Shown: positions 41,939 to 50,886 of the stretch, in pieces
Numbering within the stretch: position 1 is the stretch's first letter
Layout of the letters: every line of letters begins with the position of its first letter
Assembly (NCBI GenBank): GCA_028284325.1
Contig: JANQRX010000005.1
Coordinates: 124,001 to 188,000 of the forward strand
Length of the DNA: 64,000 nucleotides
Origin: Bauldia sp.
Lineage (GTDB): Bacteria > Pseudomonadota > Alphaproteobacteria > Rhizobiales > Kaistiaceae
Reading direction: 5' to 3'
The notes under the pieces: generated by a model
What the model was told of the DNA's origin: nothing
Databases searched by the model: none
What the model saw: the letters and a program-made list of their open reading frames with translations, nothing else
Made by a program: the position numbers and the translations under genes

Positions 41939-43096
41939 TCACGCCGCGAGGTCGGCGACCACAGCGTCCAGCACGAGGAAGCCCTGGGGCGTCGCCCGCA
42001 GGCGTTTGTCGCCGGCCGTGTCCACCAGCCCGTGATCCAGCAAGTGGTCGAGTCGTTTCGGGTCGAGCGACCGGCCGGAGAGCTCGGCGTAGCGATCGAG
42101 GTCGATACCCTCGGCCAGGCGCAAACCCATGAGCAGGTACTCGTCGGCCTCCTCCTCGCGGGCGAGCACGATGTCCTCGACCAGGCCGTGGCCATGGTCA
42201 GCGACGCGGGCGAGCCAGGTCTCGGGGTGCGGCTCGGCGACCGTCGCGTGACGCCGGCCGTCGAGGCAGAGGCGTCCATGGGCCCCCGGCCCGATCCCCG
42301 CATACTCGCGGTAGCGCCAGTAGACGAGATTGTGGCGGCAGGCCGCGCCGGGCCGGGCGTGGTTGGAGATCTCGTAGGCGGGCAGACCGCGCGCGCGCAT
42401 CACGTCCTGCGTCGCCGCGTAGAGGTCGGCGGCAAGGTCCGGCTCCGGCACCTGGAGCTTGCCGGCCGCCCGCAGCGCCGCAAACGGCGTGCCCTCCTCG
42501 ATGGTGAGCTGGTAGAGCGACATGTGCTCGACCCCGAAGGCGAGCGCGCGGTCGAGTTCGGCCGTCCAGCCCGCCACCGACTGGCCGGGGCGCGCATAGA
42601 TCAGGTCCGCCGACACCCGCGGGAAGACCGCCTGCGCCACGTCGAGGGCGCTGAGCGCCTGGGCCGCGTCGTGGAGCCGGCCAAGGAACTTCAGATCGCC
42701 ATCGTCCAGGGCCTGCACGCCGAGCGACAGGCGGTTGACGCCGGCCGCCCGGTAGCCGCGAAAGCGCTCCGCCTCGACGCTGGACGGATTGGCTTCCATC
42801 GTGATCTCGGCATCATCGACGACCGGCCACAGCCGGGCGATCGTGTCCAGGATCGCCGCCACCGTCGCCGGTGGCATGAGCGAGGGCGTGCCGCCGCCGA
42901 TGAAGACGGTGTCGACGGTGCGGTCCGGCGCGCGCGCCGCCGTTGTCTCCAGTTCGGTGCGGTAGGCGGCGACCAGCCGATCGTGATCGACGGCCCCATG
43001 GCGCACATGGCTGTTGAAGTCGCAGTAGGGGCACTTGGCGGCGCAGAACGGCCAGTGGACGTAGACGCCAAAGGACGGGGAGGCCGCGGCGCTCAT
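41939..43096 (-). CDS. hemW: Radical SAM heme chaperone HemW
   Basis: HemW (formerly called an oxygen-independent coproporphyrinogen oxidase homologue) delivers heme to respiratory proteins. The 385-residue protein has the radical-SAM cluster motif C18-x3-C22-x2-C25 in FCAAKCPYCDF, with the HemW-type CPYCDFNSH continuation and GGGTPSLM. The fourth cysteine seen in true HemN is not at its expected place, which supports HemW. Its start overlaps rdgB by 4 bases. Confidence 0.94.
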   Translation of the reverse strand: MSAAASPSFGVYVHWPFCAAKCPYCDFNSHVRHGAVDHDRLVAAYRTELETTAARAPDRTVDTVFIGGGTPSLMPPATVAAILDTIARLWPVVDDAEITMEANPSSVEAERFRGYRAAGVNRLSLGVQALDDGDLKFLGRLHDAAQALSALDVAQAVFPRVSADLIYARPGQSVAGWTAELDRALAFGVEHMSLYQLTIEEGTPFAALRAAGKLQVPEPDLAADLYAATQDVMRARGLPAYEISNHARPGAACRHNLVYWRYREYAGIGPGAHGRLCLDGRRHATVAEPHPETWLARVADHGHGLVEDIVLAREEEADEYLLMGLRLAEGIDLDRYAELSGRSLDPKRLDHLLDHGLVDTAGDKRLRATPQGFLVLDAVVADLAA

Positions 43097-43704
43097 GCCG
43101 GCAGTTCGGCCGCGGCAAATGCGTCGAAGGCGCGAGCGCGGTGGGAGAGGGTTCGTTTCTCCTCCGGCGGCATCTCGGCGAAGGTGCGCGTTTCGCCGTC
43201 GGGCACGAAGATCGGGTCGTAACCGAAGCCACCCTCGCCCCGTGCCGGTTGGACGATCCGGCCACCGACTTCGCCGCGGTGCAAGGTGGTGCGGCCATCG
43301 GGCCAGGCGAGACAGACGACCGCGACGAAGGCGGCGTGCCAGTCCGACGCCGGCCGGCCGGTAGCGGCAAGCCGCGCGTGGACCTTGGCCATGGCGGCGA
43401 CAAAATCCCGCTCCGGCCCCGCCCAGCGGGCCGAACGGACACCGGGTGCGCCGTCGAGTGCATTAACCGCCAAGCCCGAATCGTCGGCGAGCGCCGGCAG
43501 GCCGGTCGCCTCGGCGGCCGCGCGGGCTTTCAGTTCGGCGTTGGCCTCAAACGTCGCGCCGGTCTCCTCCGGCTCCGGCAGGCCAAGGTCGCCGGCTGAG
43601 ACGGTCTCCAAGCCATGGGGCGCGAAGAGGTCCGCAAACTCGCGCACCTTGCCGGGATTGTGGGTGGCGACGACCAGACGCTGGCCTGGAGCGAGCCGGG
43701 CCAT
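43093..43704 (-). CDS. rdgB: dITP/XTP pyrophosphatase (RdgB/HAM1)
   Basis: RdgB hydrolyses deaminated purine nucleoside triphosphates to keep them out of DNA. The 203-residue protein has the substrate motif VVATHNPGKVREF, the metal/base motif ALADDSGLAVNAL, and GFGYDPIFVPDG. The ATG at 43704 was chosen; the frame is open to 43833 but that part overlaps rph and has no family resemblance. The rph-rdgB-hemW order is standard in alphaproteobacteria. Confidence 0.97.
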   Translation of the reverse strand: MARLAPGQRLVVATHNPGKVREFADLFAPHGLETVSAGDLGLPEPEETGATFEANAELKARAAAEATGLPALADDSGLAVNALDGAPGVRSARWAGPERDFVAAMAKVHARLAATGRPASDWHAAFVAVVCLAWPDGRTTLHRGEVGGRIVQPARGEGGFGYDPIFVPDGETRTFAEMPPEEKRTLSHRARAFDAFAAAELPA

Positions 43705-43708
43705 CGGA

Positions 43709-44446
43709 TCAGGTGATGGCCAGCTTCTGGATCTCGACCAGGCGGGCAATGCCCTGACGGGCCAACCCGAGCAGGGCGGCGAACTCGTCGTCGGTAAAGG
43801 GCTGGGCCTCGGCGGTCGACTGGATTTCGACAAACGCGCCCGCGCCGGTCATGACGAAATTGGCGTCGGTCTCGGCGTCGCTGTCCTCGGCATAGTCGAG
43901 GTCGAGCACCGGGACGCCCTTGTGGAGGCCGGCGGAGACCGCGGCAACGTGGTCGGAGAGAAGATCGCGGTCGACCATGCTGCGCGCGCGCATCCAGGCG
44001 ATGGCGTCGTGCAGCGCGACCCAGGCGCCGGTGATCGCCGCGGTGCGGGTGCCGCCGTCGGCCTGGATGACATCGCAATCGAGCACCAGTTGGCGCTCGC
44101 CGAGGCCCTTCAGGTCGGTGACGGCGCGCATGGCGCGGCCGATGAGGCGCTGGATCTCCAACGTCCGCCCCGATTGCTTGCCGATGGCGGCCTCGCGCCG
44201 CATGCGCTCATGGGTGGCGCGGGGCAGCATGCCGTATTCGGCTGTCACCCAGCCCTTGCCGCCGCCGCGCAGCCAGGCCGGCACGCGCTCCTCGACGCTC
44301 GCCGTGCACAACACGTGGGTCTCGCCGAAACGTACCAGGCACGAGCCCTCCGCATGGCGGGAGACCGCGCGCTCCAGCGTCACGGGGCGCATTTCGTCGG
44401 GCTGGCGCCGCGACGGCCGCTGGTGGGCGCTATCCTGATTCGTCAT
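43709..44446 (-). CDS. rph: Ribonuclease PH
   Basis: RNase PH trims tRNA 3' ends by phosphorolysis. The 245-residue protein has the N-terminal [22 protein letters not shown], the catalytic [14 protein letters not shown] and [16 protein letters not shown], and [12 protein letters not shown] near the end, all conserved. It is divergent from hrcA with 91 bases between starts, the typical alphaproteobacterial rph/hrcA junction. Confidence 0.98.
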   Translation of the reverse strand: MTNQDSAHQRPSRRQPDEMRPVTLERAVSRHAEGSCLVRFGETHVLCTASVEERVPAWLRGGGKGWVTAEYGMLPRATHERMRREAAIGKQSGRTLEIQRLIGRAMRAVTDLKGLGERQLVLDCDVIQADGGTRTAAITGAWVALHDAIAWMRARSMVDRDLLSDHVAAVSAGLHKGVPVLDLDYAEDSDAETDANFVMTGAGAFVEIQSTAEAQPFTDDEFAALLGLARQGIARLVEIQKLAIT

Positions 44447-44537
44447 GGCCGTTTGGTACGATCACCGCGGACCCCCGTAAAGCCTTGGCTTGTCAATCGA
44501 CCGCCAACCATCACATAAGCAGGGCCAAGAGGCCTCA

Positions 44538-45614
44538 ATGGACGCCGAACCGCCAACCGACCAGCCGCCGGCGATCACGCTCGACCGGCGCTCGCGCGAG
44601 ATCTTCAAGCAGATCGTCGACGCGTATCTCGCGACCGGCGAACCGGTGGGCTCGCGCAGCCTCTCCAAGCGCTTGCCGATGTCGCTGTCGCCGGCATCGG
44701 TGCGCAACGTCATGGCGGACCTCGAGGAGCAGGGGCTGATCCACGCGCCGCACGTCTCGGCCGGGCGGCTGCCCACCGAAGCCGGGCTGCGGTTCTTCGT
44801 CGACGCCATGCTCGAGGTCGGCGACCTGTCGGCCGACGAGCGGCGCGAGATCGAGCAGCGGCTCGGCGCCGACGCGGCCGATCGGCCCATGACCGATCTC
44901 CTCGCCGAAGCCAGCGAAGCGCTGTCCGGCCTGTCCCACGGCGCCGGCGTGGTCATGGCGGCCAAGGCCAATCTCCGGTTGAAGCACATCGAGTTCATCC
45001 GCCTGGAACCGACACGCGCCCTGGTTGTGCTGGTCGCCGAGGACGGCGCGGTGGAGAACCGGCTGATCGACATCGATCCGGGGACGACGCCGTCGAGCCT
45101 GACCGAGGCCGCCAACTTCATGAACACCCATCTGCGCGGCCGGACGTTGTCGGAGGCACAGGCCGAACTCGTGCGCCGCGCCCAGGCGCTCCGCGCCGAG
45201 GTCGACACGCTGACCGGCGATCTGGTGGGGACGGGTCTGGCGACCTGGGCCGACGCCGGCGGAGGACATCTGCCGACCCTCATCGTGAGGGGTCAGGCCA
45301 ACCTCCTCGACGACGTCAACGTCGAGGCCGACCTTGAGCGTGTTCGCCGTTTGTTCGACGACCTGGAGACCCAGGAATCGCTGGTCAAGCTGCTCGGCGG
45401 CGCGGAGTCGGGCGAGGGGGTGCGCATCTTCATCGGCTCGGAGAACCAGCTCTTCTCGCTCTCCGGTTCGTCGCTGGTGGTGTCGCCGTATCACGATTCC
45501 GGCCACCAGGTGGTGGGCGTGGTCGGGATCATCGGGCCGACGCGCCTCAACTATGCGAGAATCGTGCCGGTCGTCGACTACACGGCACAGTTGATCGGCC
45601 GACTCATGGGCTGA
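44538..45614 (+). CDS. hrcA: Heat-inducible transcription repressor HrcA
   Basis: HrcA represses groESL, and sometimes other chaperone genes, through CIRCE operators. The 358-residue protein has the winged-helix N-terminus ([45 protein letters not shown]), [18 protein letters not shown], and a GAF-like C-terminal domain with the final [26 protein letters not shown]. The ATG at 44538 follows AAGAG. No CIRCE is visible in this window, so its targets lie elsewhere. grpE, often its neighbour, is 13 kb away. Confidence 0.97.
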   Translation: MDAEPPTDQPPAITLDRRSREIFKQIVDAYLATGEPVGSRSLSKRLPMSLSPASVRNVMADLEEQGLIHAPHVSAGRLPTEAGLRFFVDAMLEVGDLSADERREIEQRLGADAADRPMTDLLAEASEALSGLSHGAGVVMAAKANLRLKHIEFIRLEPTRALVVLVAEDGAVENRLIDIDPGTTPSSLTEAANFMNTHLRGRTLSEAQAELVRRAQALRAEVDTLTGDLVGTGLATWADAGGGHLPTLIVRGQANLLDDVNVEADLERVRRLFDDLETQESLVKLLGGAESGEGVRIFIGSENQLFSLSGSSLVVSPYHDSGHQVVGVVGIIGPTRLNYARIVPVVDYTAQLIGRLMG

Positions 45615-45666
45615 GGCGGCTGTTCTTGACCCGTTCCATGGGTCATCGTGACGGACATGCCGGAAT

Positions 45667-45698
45667 CTGCAGGCCAAAGCTCGCTCTCAAGCCTGCAG
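45667..45698. terminator. Inverted repeat between convergent hrcA and dnaQ, candidate bidirectional terminator
   Basis: CTGCAGGC at 45667-45674 and GCCTGCAG at 45691-45698 form a perfect 8-base stem with a 16-base loop, 53 bases past the hrcA stop and 121 bases past the dnaQ stop. There is no clear U-run, so if it stops transcription it probably helps Rho or works imperfectly. Confidence 0.35.
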
Positions 45699-45708
45699 CT
45701 TGGTCTCA

Positions 45709-45774
45709 AGAATCCTGATTCTCTGCGGTTTGTGGTTATTTGACCATCTGGACAACAAAATTCAGTCACAAACC
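45709..45774. other. Further inverted repeats in the hrcA/dnaQ gap
   Basis: AGAATC-CT-GATTCT at 45709-45722 is a near-perfect palindrome that contains two GANTC sites, the CcrM methylation target in alphaproteobacteria. GGTTTGTG at 45727-45734 and CACAAACC at 45767-45774 form another perfect 8-base inverted repeat with a 32-base spacer. With 45667-45698 they make three inverted repeats in series in a 204-base gap without a gene. Confidence 0.35.
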
Positions 45775-45818
45775 CGGCGAATCGGGGATTATTTTGCTCC
45801 CGAGCCGGAGATCGGGCC

Positions 45819-46556
45819 TCAGGCGGGTGCATGAGCCGTCGACTCGACGCTCCCTCCCCCGGGACCGAGGTACTTTTGCCACAGCGACTCGGGACCCAGA
45901 CGCTCGACGGCGGCGCGGTGGCCGTCGAGTTCTTCGGCCGAGATGCGGAAGATTCGCGGCTCCGGCCGGGGCGCCGCGGCGGCTGCGGCACGGGCCGGCC
46001 GCACCGTCGGCGCCGCCGGCTCCACACCGAGTACCAGCGAGGCCTGACGGCCGCCGATCAGCTCGATGTAGACCTCCGACAGGAGTTCGGCATCGAGCAA
46101 CGCGCCGTGCAGTGTGCGCCGGCTGGTGTCGATCTGGAACCGGGCACACAGCGCGTCGAGCGAGGCAGGACTGCCGGGGAAGCGACGCTTGGCGATCGCC
46201 AGGGTGTCGACCACGCGATCGTCGGAGATCGTCAGGCGGCCGACACGGGCGAGTTCGGCGTTGAGGAAGCGCTGGTCGAATTCGGCGTTGTGGGCAATCA
46301 GAACGGCGTCGCCGAGGAAGTCCATCAGCTCGTCGGTGATACGCGCAAAGGTTGGCTTGTCGCGCAGCCTGGCGTCATCGAGCCCGTGGATGGCGACGGC
46401 CTCGGCCGGGACGCTGCGTTCGGGATTCACGTAACGGTGGAAGGTCTCGCCGGAGGGAATGTGGTTCACCAGCTCGACGCAACCGATCTCGACGACGCGG
46501 TCGCCGCCATTGGGATCGAGGCCGGTGGTTTCGGTGTCGAAAACGATTTCGCGCAT
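45819..46556 (-). CDS. dnaQ: DNA polymerase III epsilon subunit (proofreading exonuclease)
   Basis: DnaQ is the 3'-5' proofreading exonuclease of the replicative polymerase. The 245-residue protein has Exo I VFDTETTGL (D7, E9), Exo II HNAEFD (D94), and Exo III HGALLDAELL (H150, D155). After an alanine/proline-rich linker the C-terminal segment SLWQKYLG would contact the alpha subunit. It is the last of the ppsR-maf-aroE-coaE-dnaQ leftward run that leaves the origin region. Confidence 0.97.
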   Translation of the reverse strand: MREIVFDTETTGLDPNGGDRVVEIGCVELVNHIPSGETFHRYVNPERSVPAEAVAIHGLDDARLRDKPTFARITDELMDFLGDAVLIAHNAEFDQRFLNAELARVGRLTISDDRVVDTLAIAKRRFPGSPASLDALCARFQIDTSRRTLHGALLDAELLSEVYIELIGGRQASLVLGVEPAAPTVRPARAAAAAAPRPEPRIFRISAEELDGHRAAVERLGPESLWQKYLGPGGGSVESTAHAPA

Positions 46557-46601
46557 GATTCGGTCGGAATCCTGCCGGCTCGTTGAATCGATGACAAGCG
46601 T

Positions 46602-47189
46602 TCAGCTGAAGGCGCGGCCGGCAAATGCACGCAGGAAGCCGGCCACCTGCGCCTCGGTGGCGGCGAGCGAGCGGCCATTGTCGATCACAACATGGGCCCG
46701 CGCTCGTTTCTCCGCGTCCGCCATCTGACGGGCGTCGAGCTGGTCGAAACGTTCGGCGGTCATGCCCGAGCGGTCGGCGACGCGGGCCTTGCGCACGTCT
46801 TCGGGCGCGGTGACGACCATCACCAAATCGACCGAACCGGCCGGACGGGTCTCAAGCAGCAGCGGAATGTCGAGGACGACCAGCGGGGCGTCACGATGAA
46901 GGTCGAGGAAGTCACGCTCGGCCTCACGCACCAAGGGATGGACGACCGCCTCCAGCCGTTTCAGGGCATCGGCGTCGCCGGCGACGATGGCGGCAAGCTT
47001 GGTGCGATCGATGACGCCGTCGACAACCGCCTCGGGAAACAGATCGCCGACCGGGGCGACCGCCGCACCGCGATAGAGATCGTGGACCGCCTCGTCGGCG
47101 TCGTGGACCGGCGCGCCGGCGGCGGCCAGCATCCCGGCCACCGTCGTCTTGCCGGCGCCCAGCGTTCCGGTGAGGCCGACGACCAGCAT
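46602..47189 (-). CDS. coaE: Dephospho-CoA kinase
   Basis: CoaE performs the last step of CoA synthesis. The 195-residue protein has the P-loop GTLGAGKTT (K14), the DADEAVHDLYRGG-like motif DADEAVHDLYRG, and the lid/base region PLVVLDIPLLLET. The ATG at 47189 shares one base with the aroE stop (TGATG); the longer open frame to 47756 is a shadow of aroE. It lies in the common alphaproteobacterial order aroE-coaE-dnaQ. Confidence 0.96.
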   Translation of the reverse strand: MLVVGLTGTLGAGKTTVAGMLAAAGAPVHDADEAVHDLYRGAAVAPVGDLFPEAVVDGVIDRTKLAAIVAGDADALKRLEAVVHPLVREAERDFLDLHRDAPLVVLDIPLLLETRPAGSVDLVMVVTAPEDVRKARVADRSGMTAERFDQLDARQMADAEKRARAHVVIDNGRSLAATEAQVAGFLRAFAGRAFS

Positions 47190-48025
47190 CAGCCTGCCGC
47201 CATGTCGTCGAGGACCGCCCGGCGGAGATCGTCGGTCACTTCGGGGCGCAGGCCGAACATCTTCTCGAACCCGAAGACCGCCTGATGGAGGAGCATCCCG
47301 AGCCCGTCGATGGCGACGAAACCCCGCGCCCGAGCTTCGGCGAGCAGTGGTGTTTCGAGGGGGGTGTAGACGATGTCGTTGACGACGGCGTTGTCGGCGA
47401 CGTTCGCCAGACCGACGTCGAGCATCCCCTGCCCGCTCATGCCCAGGCTGGTGGCGTTGACCACGCAGCCGGCGCCGGCCAAGGCCGCCTCCCTGTCCTG
47501 CCACGCCACCGGTGTGGCAGCGAGCCCTAGATCGGCGATCAGCGCCTCGGCGCGGGCGAGGGTGCGGTTGACGATCAGGATCTCGCCGATCCCCCGTGTC
47601 GACAGCGCCCAGGCAAGTGCCCGGGCCGCACCACCGGCGCCGAGCAGGACCGCCTTGCCCGCGCGGGCGTCCCAACCCGGACTCGCGGCGTCGAGGTTGG
47701 CGAGAAAGCCTTCCGGGTCCGTGCTGGTGCCGGTCAGTTCGCCGTCTTCGACCCATACGGTGTTGACGGTGCCGGTCGCCAGCGCGGCGGGGTGATGACG
47801 CCTGACCGCCGCGAAGGCGGCTTCCTTGTGCGGGACGGTGACGTTGACGCCGGTCAGCTCGCCGGTACGGATTCGGTCAAGGAATTCAGCGACTTCGCCC
47901 GGCGGGACAGCAAACTTCCGGTAGGCGCCGGGCAGACCGTGATGCCGGAGCCAGTAGCCGTGGACGACGGGCGAGCGCGAATGTTCGACCGGCCAGCCGA
48001 TCACCCCGCCGACCGGACCGGTCAC
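47189..48025 (-). CDS. aroE: Shikimate dehydrogenase
   Basis: AroE reduces 3-dehydroshikimate to shikimate with NADPH. The 278-residue protein has the shikimate site GWPVEHSRSPVVHGYW, the catalytic lysine K67 in NVTVPHKEAAF, the dinucleotide loop LLGAGGAARALAWAL and the NRTLARAEAL specificity helix. The GTG start overlaps the maf stop by 4 bases. Confidence 0.97.
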   Translation of the reverse strand: MTGPVGGVIGWPVEHSRSPVVHGYWLRHHGLPGAYRKFAVPPGEVAEFLDRIRTGELTGVNVTVPHKEAAFAAVRRHHPAALATGTVNTVWVEDGELTGTSTDPEGFLANLDAASPGWDARAGKAVLLGAGGAARALAWALSTRGIGEILIVNRTLARAEALIADLGLAATPVAWQDREAALAGAGCVVNATSLGMSGQGMLDVGLANVADNAVVNDIVYTPLETPLLAEARARGFVAIDGLGMLLHQAVFGFEKMFGLRPEVTDDLRRAVLDDMAAG

Positions 48026-48624
48026 GTCAGGATACCGGCGTTGCGCAGCGCCTTCAGCAGCGGCAGGAGCGGCAGGCCGAGGATGCCGAAATAGTCGCCG
48101 TGGACGTCGTCGAAGAGCTGGATGCCCGGTCCTTCGATCTGGTAACCGCCGACACTGGTCAAGGCGAGATCACCGACCGTGTCGAGATAGGCCTCGATCT
48201 CGTCCGGCGACAGCGGCCGCATCGCCATTCGGGCGGTCGCCACGCGCTCCCAGACCTGCTCGCCGTCGGCACGTATGATCACCGCGGCGGTGTGCAGGAA
48301 ATGAACCGCGCCCGCGAGCCGCGCCAGTTGCTCGGCGGCGGCCGCGCGTGATGCCGGCTTGTGTTCGATGGCGCCATCAACCTCGAGAACCTGGTCCGCG
48401 GCCACCACCGGCACGGTTCCTCCCATCTCGGTCAGGACGGCGCGACCCTTGGCGACGGCAAGGCGGCAGGCGATCGCGGCCGGCGCTTCGCCGGCGGCGC
48501 GGCCCTCGGCCTCGACCGCGCGCTCGTCGATCCGGGCGGGCCGGACATCGAAGCTGAGGCCGGCTGCGCGCAGGAGCCGGGCCCGGGTCTCGCTGGCCGA
48601 GGCGAGCGTGAAGAGCGACGTCAT
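48022..48624 (-). CDS. maf: Maf-family nucleotide pyrophosphatase
   Basis: Maf proteins hydrolyse non-canonical or modified nucleoside triphosphates. The 200-residue protein has the N-terminal LASASETRARLLRAAGL, AADQVLEVDG and the C-terminal DYFGILGLPLLPLLKALR. The start is the ATG at 48624, which overlaps the ppsR stop (ATGA); the long frame continuing to 49221 belongs to a shadow of ppsR. Which of the Maf specificities applies cannot be told. It is coupled to both neighbours. Confidence 0.95.
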   Translation of the reverse strand: MTSLFTLASASETRARLLRAAGLSFDVRPARIDERAVEAEGRAAGEAPAAIACRLAVAKGRAVLTEMGGTVPVVAADQVLEVDGAIEHKPASRAAAAEQLARLAGAVHFLHTAAVIIRADGEQVWERVATARMAMRPLSPDEIEAYLDTVGDLALTSVGGYQIEGPGIQLFDDVHGDYFGILGLPLLPLLKALRNAGILT

Positions 48625-49463
48625 GGCCGTGCGTCGATGCTCGCACGCCGCTCGGCATGCATCTTCATGATCGCCGTCGCGGTTTCCTCGATCGAACGCT
48701 GGGTGACGTCGATGAGGGGCCATTGATGTGCCGCGCACAATCGCCGCGTCGCCGCGATTTCCTGGGCGATCGCCCGCCGGTCCACATAGGTCGAGCCGGC
48801 CTCGGCGGCATTGAGGCTGAGGACACGGTTTTCGCGCAGTTGCATGATCCGCTCGGGGCTCGCCACCAGGCCTACGATCAGCGGCCGCGACGCACCTTCC
48901 AGTCCTGGCGGCAGGGGCAGATCGGGTACCAGCGGGATGTTCGCCGTCTTCAGTCCGCGATTGGCGAGATAGATGCTCGTCGGCGTCTTCGACGTACGGC
49001 TGATGCCGACCAGAACGATGTCGGCCTCGTCGATGGGCCCGGCCAACTGCCCGTCGTCGTGCATCATCGTGTAGGTGAGCGCGTCGATACGTTTGAAGTA
49101 GTCGGCGTCGAGCACGTGCTGGGCACCGGCCCGGCGGGAGCCGGGTGCGCCGAGGTAGGACTGCATGAGCTGCAGGACCGGCTCGAGCACCGAGGTGCAC
49201 GGGATGCCGAGATCGCGGCACGCGGTTTCCAGCCGTTGACCCAGGTTCGGATTGACCAGGGTGTAGAGCACCAGCCCTGGTTCGGCCTCCAGCGTCTTCG
49301 CCACCAGATCGATCTGCTTGGCTGTCTGCACCATCGAATGATTGTGCTGGACGGCGTGGGTATCGGCGTACTGGGCGACCGCGGCATTGGCCACCGTCTG
49401 CAGCGTTTCGCCCGTCGAATCGGAGACCAGATGCAGATGGAAGAAGTTTTCGCTGTTCTTCAC
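48621..49463 (-). CDS. ppsR: PEP synthetase/pyruvate phosphate dikinase regulatory kinase-pyrophosphorylase (DUF299)
   Basis: This family reversibly phosphorylates PEP synthetase or pyruvate phosphate dikinase, using ADP as phosphate donor. The 280-residue protein has the start FFHLHLVSDSTGETL and the P-loop GISRTSKTPTS (G153-T160), both diagnostic. Its target enzyme is not in the window, so which dikinase it controls is open. The start is a GTG at 49463 with GAGAAAG upstream. It is the homologue of the gene called RP001 in Rickettsia, which with hemE brackets the origin in several alphaproteobacteria. Confidence 0.92.
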   Translation of the reverse strand: MKNSENFFHLHLVSDSTGETLQTVANAAVAQYADTHAVQHNHSMVQTAKQIDLVAKTLEAEPGLVLYTLVNPNLGQRLETACRDLGIPCTSVLEPVLQLMQSYLGAPGSRRAGAQHVLDADYFKRIDALTYTMMHDDGQLAGPIDEADIVLVGISRTSKTPTSIYLANRGLKTANIPLVPDLPLPPGLEGASRPLIVGLVASPERIMQLRENRVLSLNAAEAGSTYVDRRAIAQEIAATRRLCAAHQWPLIDVTQRSIEETATAIMKMHAERRASIDARP

Positions 49464-49833
49464 GTCTTTCTCGGCAATCTGTGCGCAGACACGGGATAGC
49501 CGGCGCCGTCCCGATTACGGGGCATGTCTATCCACGATGCCATGGAATCGATCAACAGCGGCTGGGCTTGTTGAAACGCATGAGACCCGATCGGGCAGAC
49601 TGCGTGAATTTGTCCTCATCAACAGTCGATCCCGGATCAGACCACAAGTGATATCTTTACAACCTTATGAAATGTATGGACATTTTAGGATTGTCCCCGC
49701 TGTGAGAAATCATTCACTGATCCTGTCCACATGGTAGAAGGTACCGCGATTGTCGTGGACTATGACGGGAAACCCGTGAATGACGGCAATCCACCGCCAA
49801 AACGAAAAATCAATAGAAATTAAGATTTGATTC
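49464..49833. other. Candidate chromosomal replication origin (oriC) between ppsR and hemE
   Basis: This 370-base gap is the largest without a gene in the window and is AT-richer than its surroundings, most clearly around 49640-49710. It lies between divergent ppsR and hemE, the position of oriC in Caulobacter and Rickettsia. Loose DnaA-box matches are CTATCCACG (49528-49536) and CTGTCCACA (49723-49731), each two mismatches from TTATCCACA. A CtrA-like TTAA-N7-TTCA lies at 49820-49834, and GANTC sites lie at 49545 and 49829. Nearby parAB and parS and the strand switch support the call; the weak DnaA boxes are the main doubt. Confidence 0.5.
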
Positions 49834-50886
49834 ATGATCAGGAACGACGGGCCTGAGGGCCGTGGACCGGTCTGGCAGGTTCTCGATCGCCACAAGCAGA
49901 CGCGACCGCCGATCTGGCTGATGCGTCAGGCAGGCCGGTATCTGCCCGAGTACCGCGAGATAAGAGCGCGTGCCGGATCGTTTCTCGATCTCTGTTACAC
50001 GCCGTCGCTCGCCGCGGAGGTGACGCTGCAGCCGATCGCGCGCTTCGACATGGACGCGGCGATCCTGTTTTCCGACATCCTGGTGATTCCGGACGCCATG
50101 GGACGCAGCGTACGATTCGAGCAGGGTGAGGGACCTCGGCTGGAACCGATCGATGTCGACGACATTGCGGCGTTGCGTGATGACGGGGTTGTCGAACGGC
50201 TGGCGCCGGTGCTGGAGACGGTTCGCTTGGTCCGGGAGAAGCTGGCCGATGATAAAACGTTGATCGGCTTCTGCGGTGCTCCCTGGACGGTTGCGACCTA
50301 CATGATTGCTGGCCGCGGAACGCCGGACCAGATGCCCGCGCGCAGGTTTGCCCGCGCCGAGCCGGTGGCGTTTGCCGAGCTCATCGATCGTCTCACCGAG
50401 GCCTCGATGGTGTATCTCACCGCGCAGATTGAGGCCGGCGCCGACGTGGTGCAGGTCTTCGATAGCTGGGCCGGTGTTCTCGACGAGGTTGCCTTCGAGC
50501 GCTGGTGCATCGCGCCGATGACACGAATCGTGAAACATATTCGCGCGCATGCGCCGCACGCGCGGGTGATTGGGTTCCCCAAGGGTGCGGGGCTGAACCT
50601 GGAGCGTTATGTTCGCGCGACCGGCGTCGATGGTGTATCGGTCGACTGGACGGTCCCGCTCAGCTATGCGCGGGATGTCGTACAAGATTTGGCGGCGGTT
50701 CAGGGCAACCTCGATCCGCTGTGGCTGATCTCGGGAGGGGAAGCGATGGCCGAGGAGGTGGATCGCATCGTAGAGACGCTGAATGACGGGCCGTTCGTCT
50801 TCAATCTCGGCCACGGTATCCGCCCCGAGACGCCGATCGATCACGTCACTGCCCTGGTGCGGCAGGTGCGGGAAGGCCGACCGTGA
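49834..50886 (+). CDS. hemE: Uroporphyrinogen decarboxylase
   Basis: HemE decarboxylates uroporphyrinogen III to coproporphyrinogen III in heme synthesis. The 350-residue protein has the signature PPIWLMRQAGRYLPEYR, the substrate motif FSDILVIPDAMG, and GFCGAPWTVATYM. The ribosome site before the ATG at 49834 is weak, and a CtrA-like box overlaps the start, so its expression may be tied to the origin region. hemJ overlaps its stop by 4 bases. Confidence 0.97.
   Translation: MIRNDGPEGRGPVWQVLDRHKQTRPPIWLMRQAGRYLPEYREIRARAGSFLDLCYTPSLAAEVTLQPIARFDMDAAILFSDILVIPDAMGRSVRFEQGEGPRLEPIDVDDIAALRDDGVVERLAPVLETVRLVREKLADDKTLIGFCGAPWTVATYMIAGRGTPDQMPARRFARAEPVAFAELIDRLTEASMVYLTAQIEAGADVVQVFDSWAGVLDEVAFERWCIAPMTRIVKHIRAHAPHARVIGFPKGAGLNLERYVRATGVDGVSVDWTVPLSYARDVVQDLAAVQGNLDPLWLISGGEAMAEEVDRIVETLNDGPFVFNLGHGIRPETPIDHVTALVRQVREGRP

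Noticed and set aside
44447-44537. Search for a CIRCE operator (TTAGCACTC-N9-GAGTGCTAA) beside hrcA, dnaK and grpE.
   Set aside because: None found at any of the three genes; HrcA targets are presumably groESL, outside this window.
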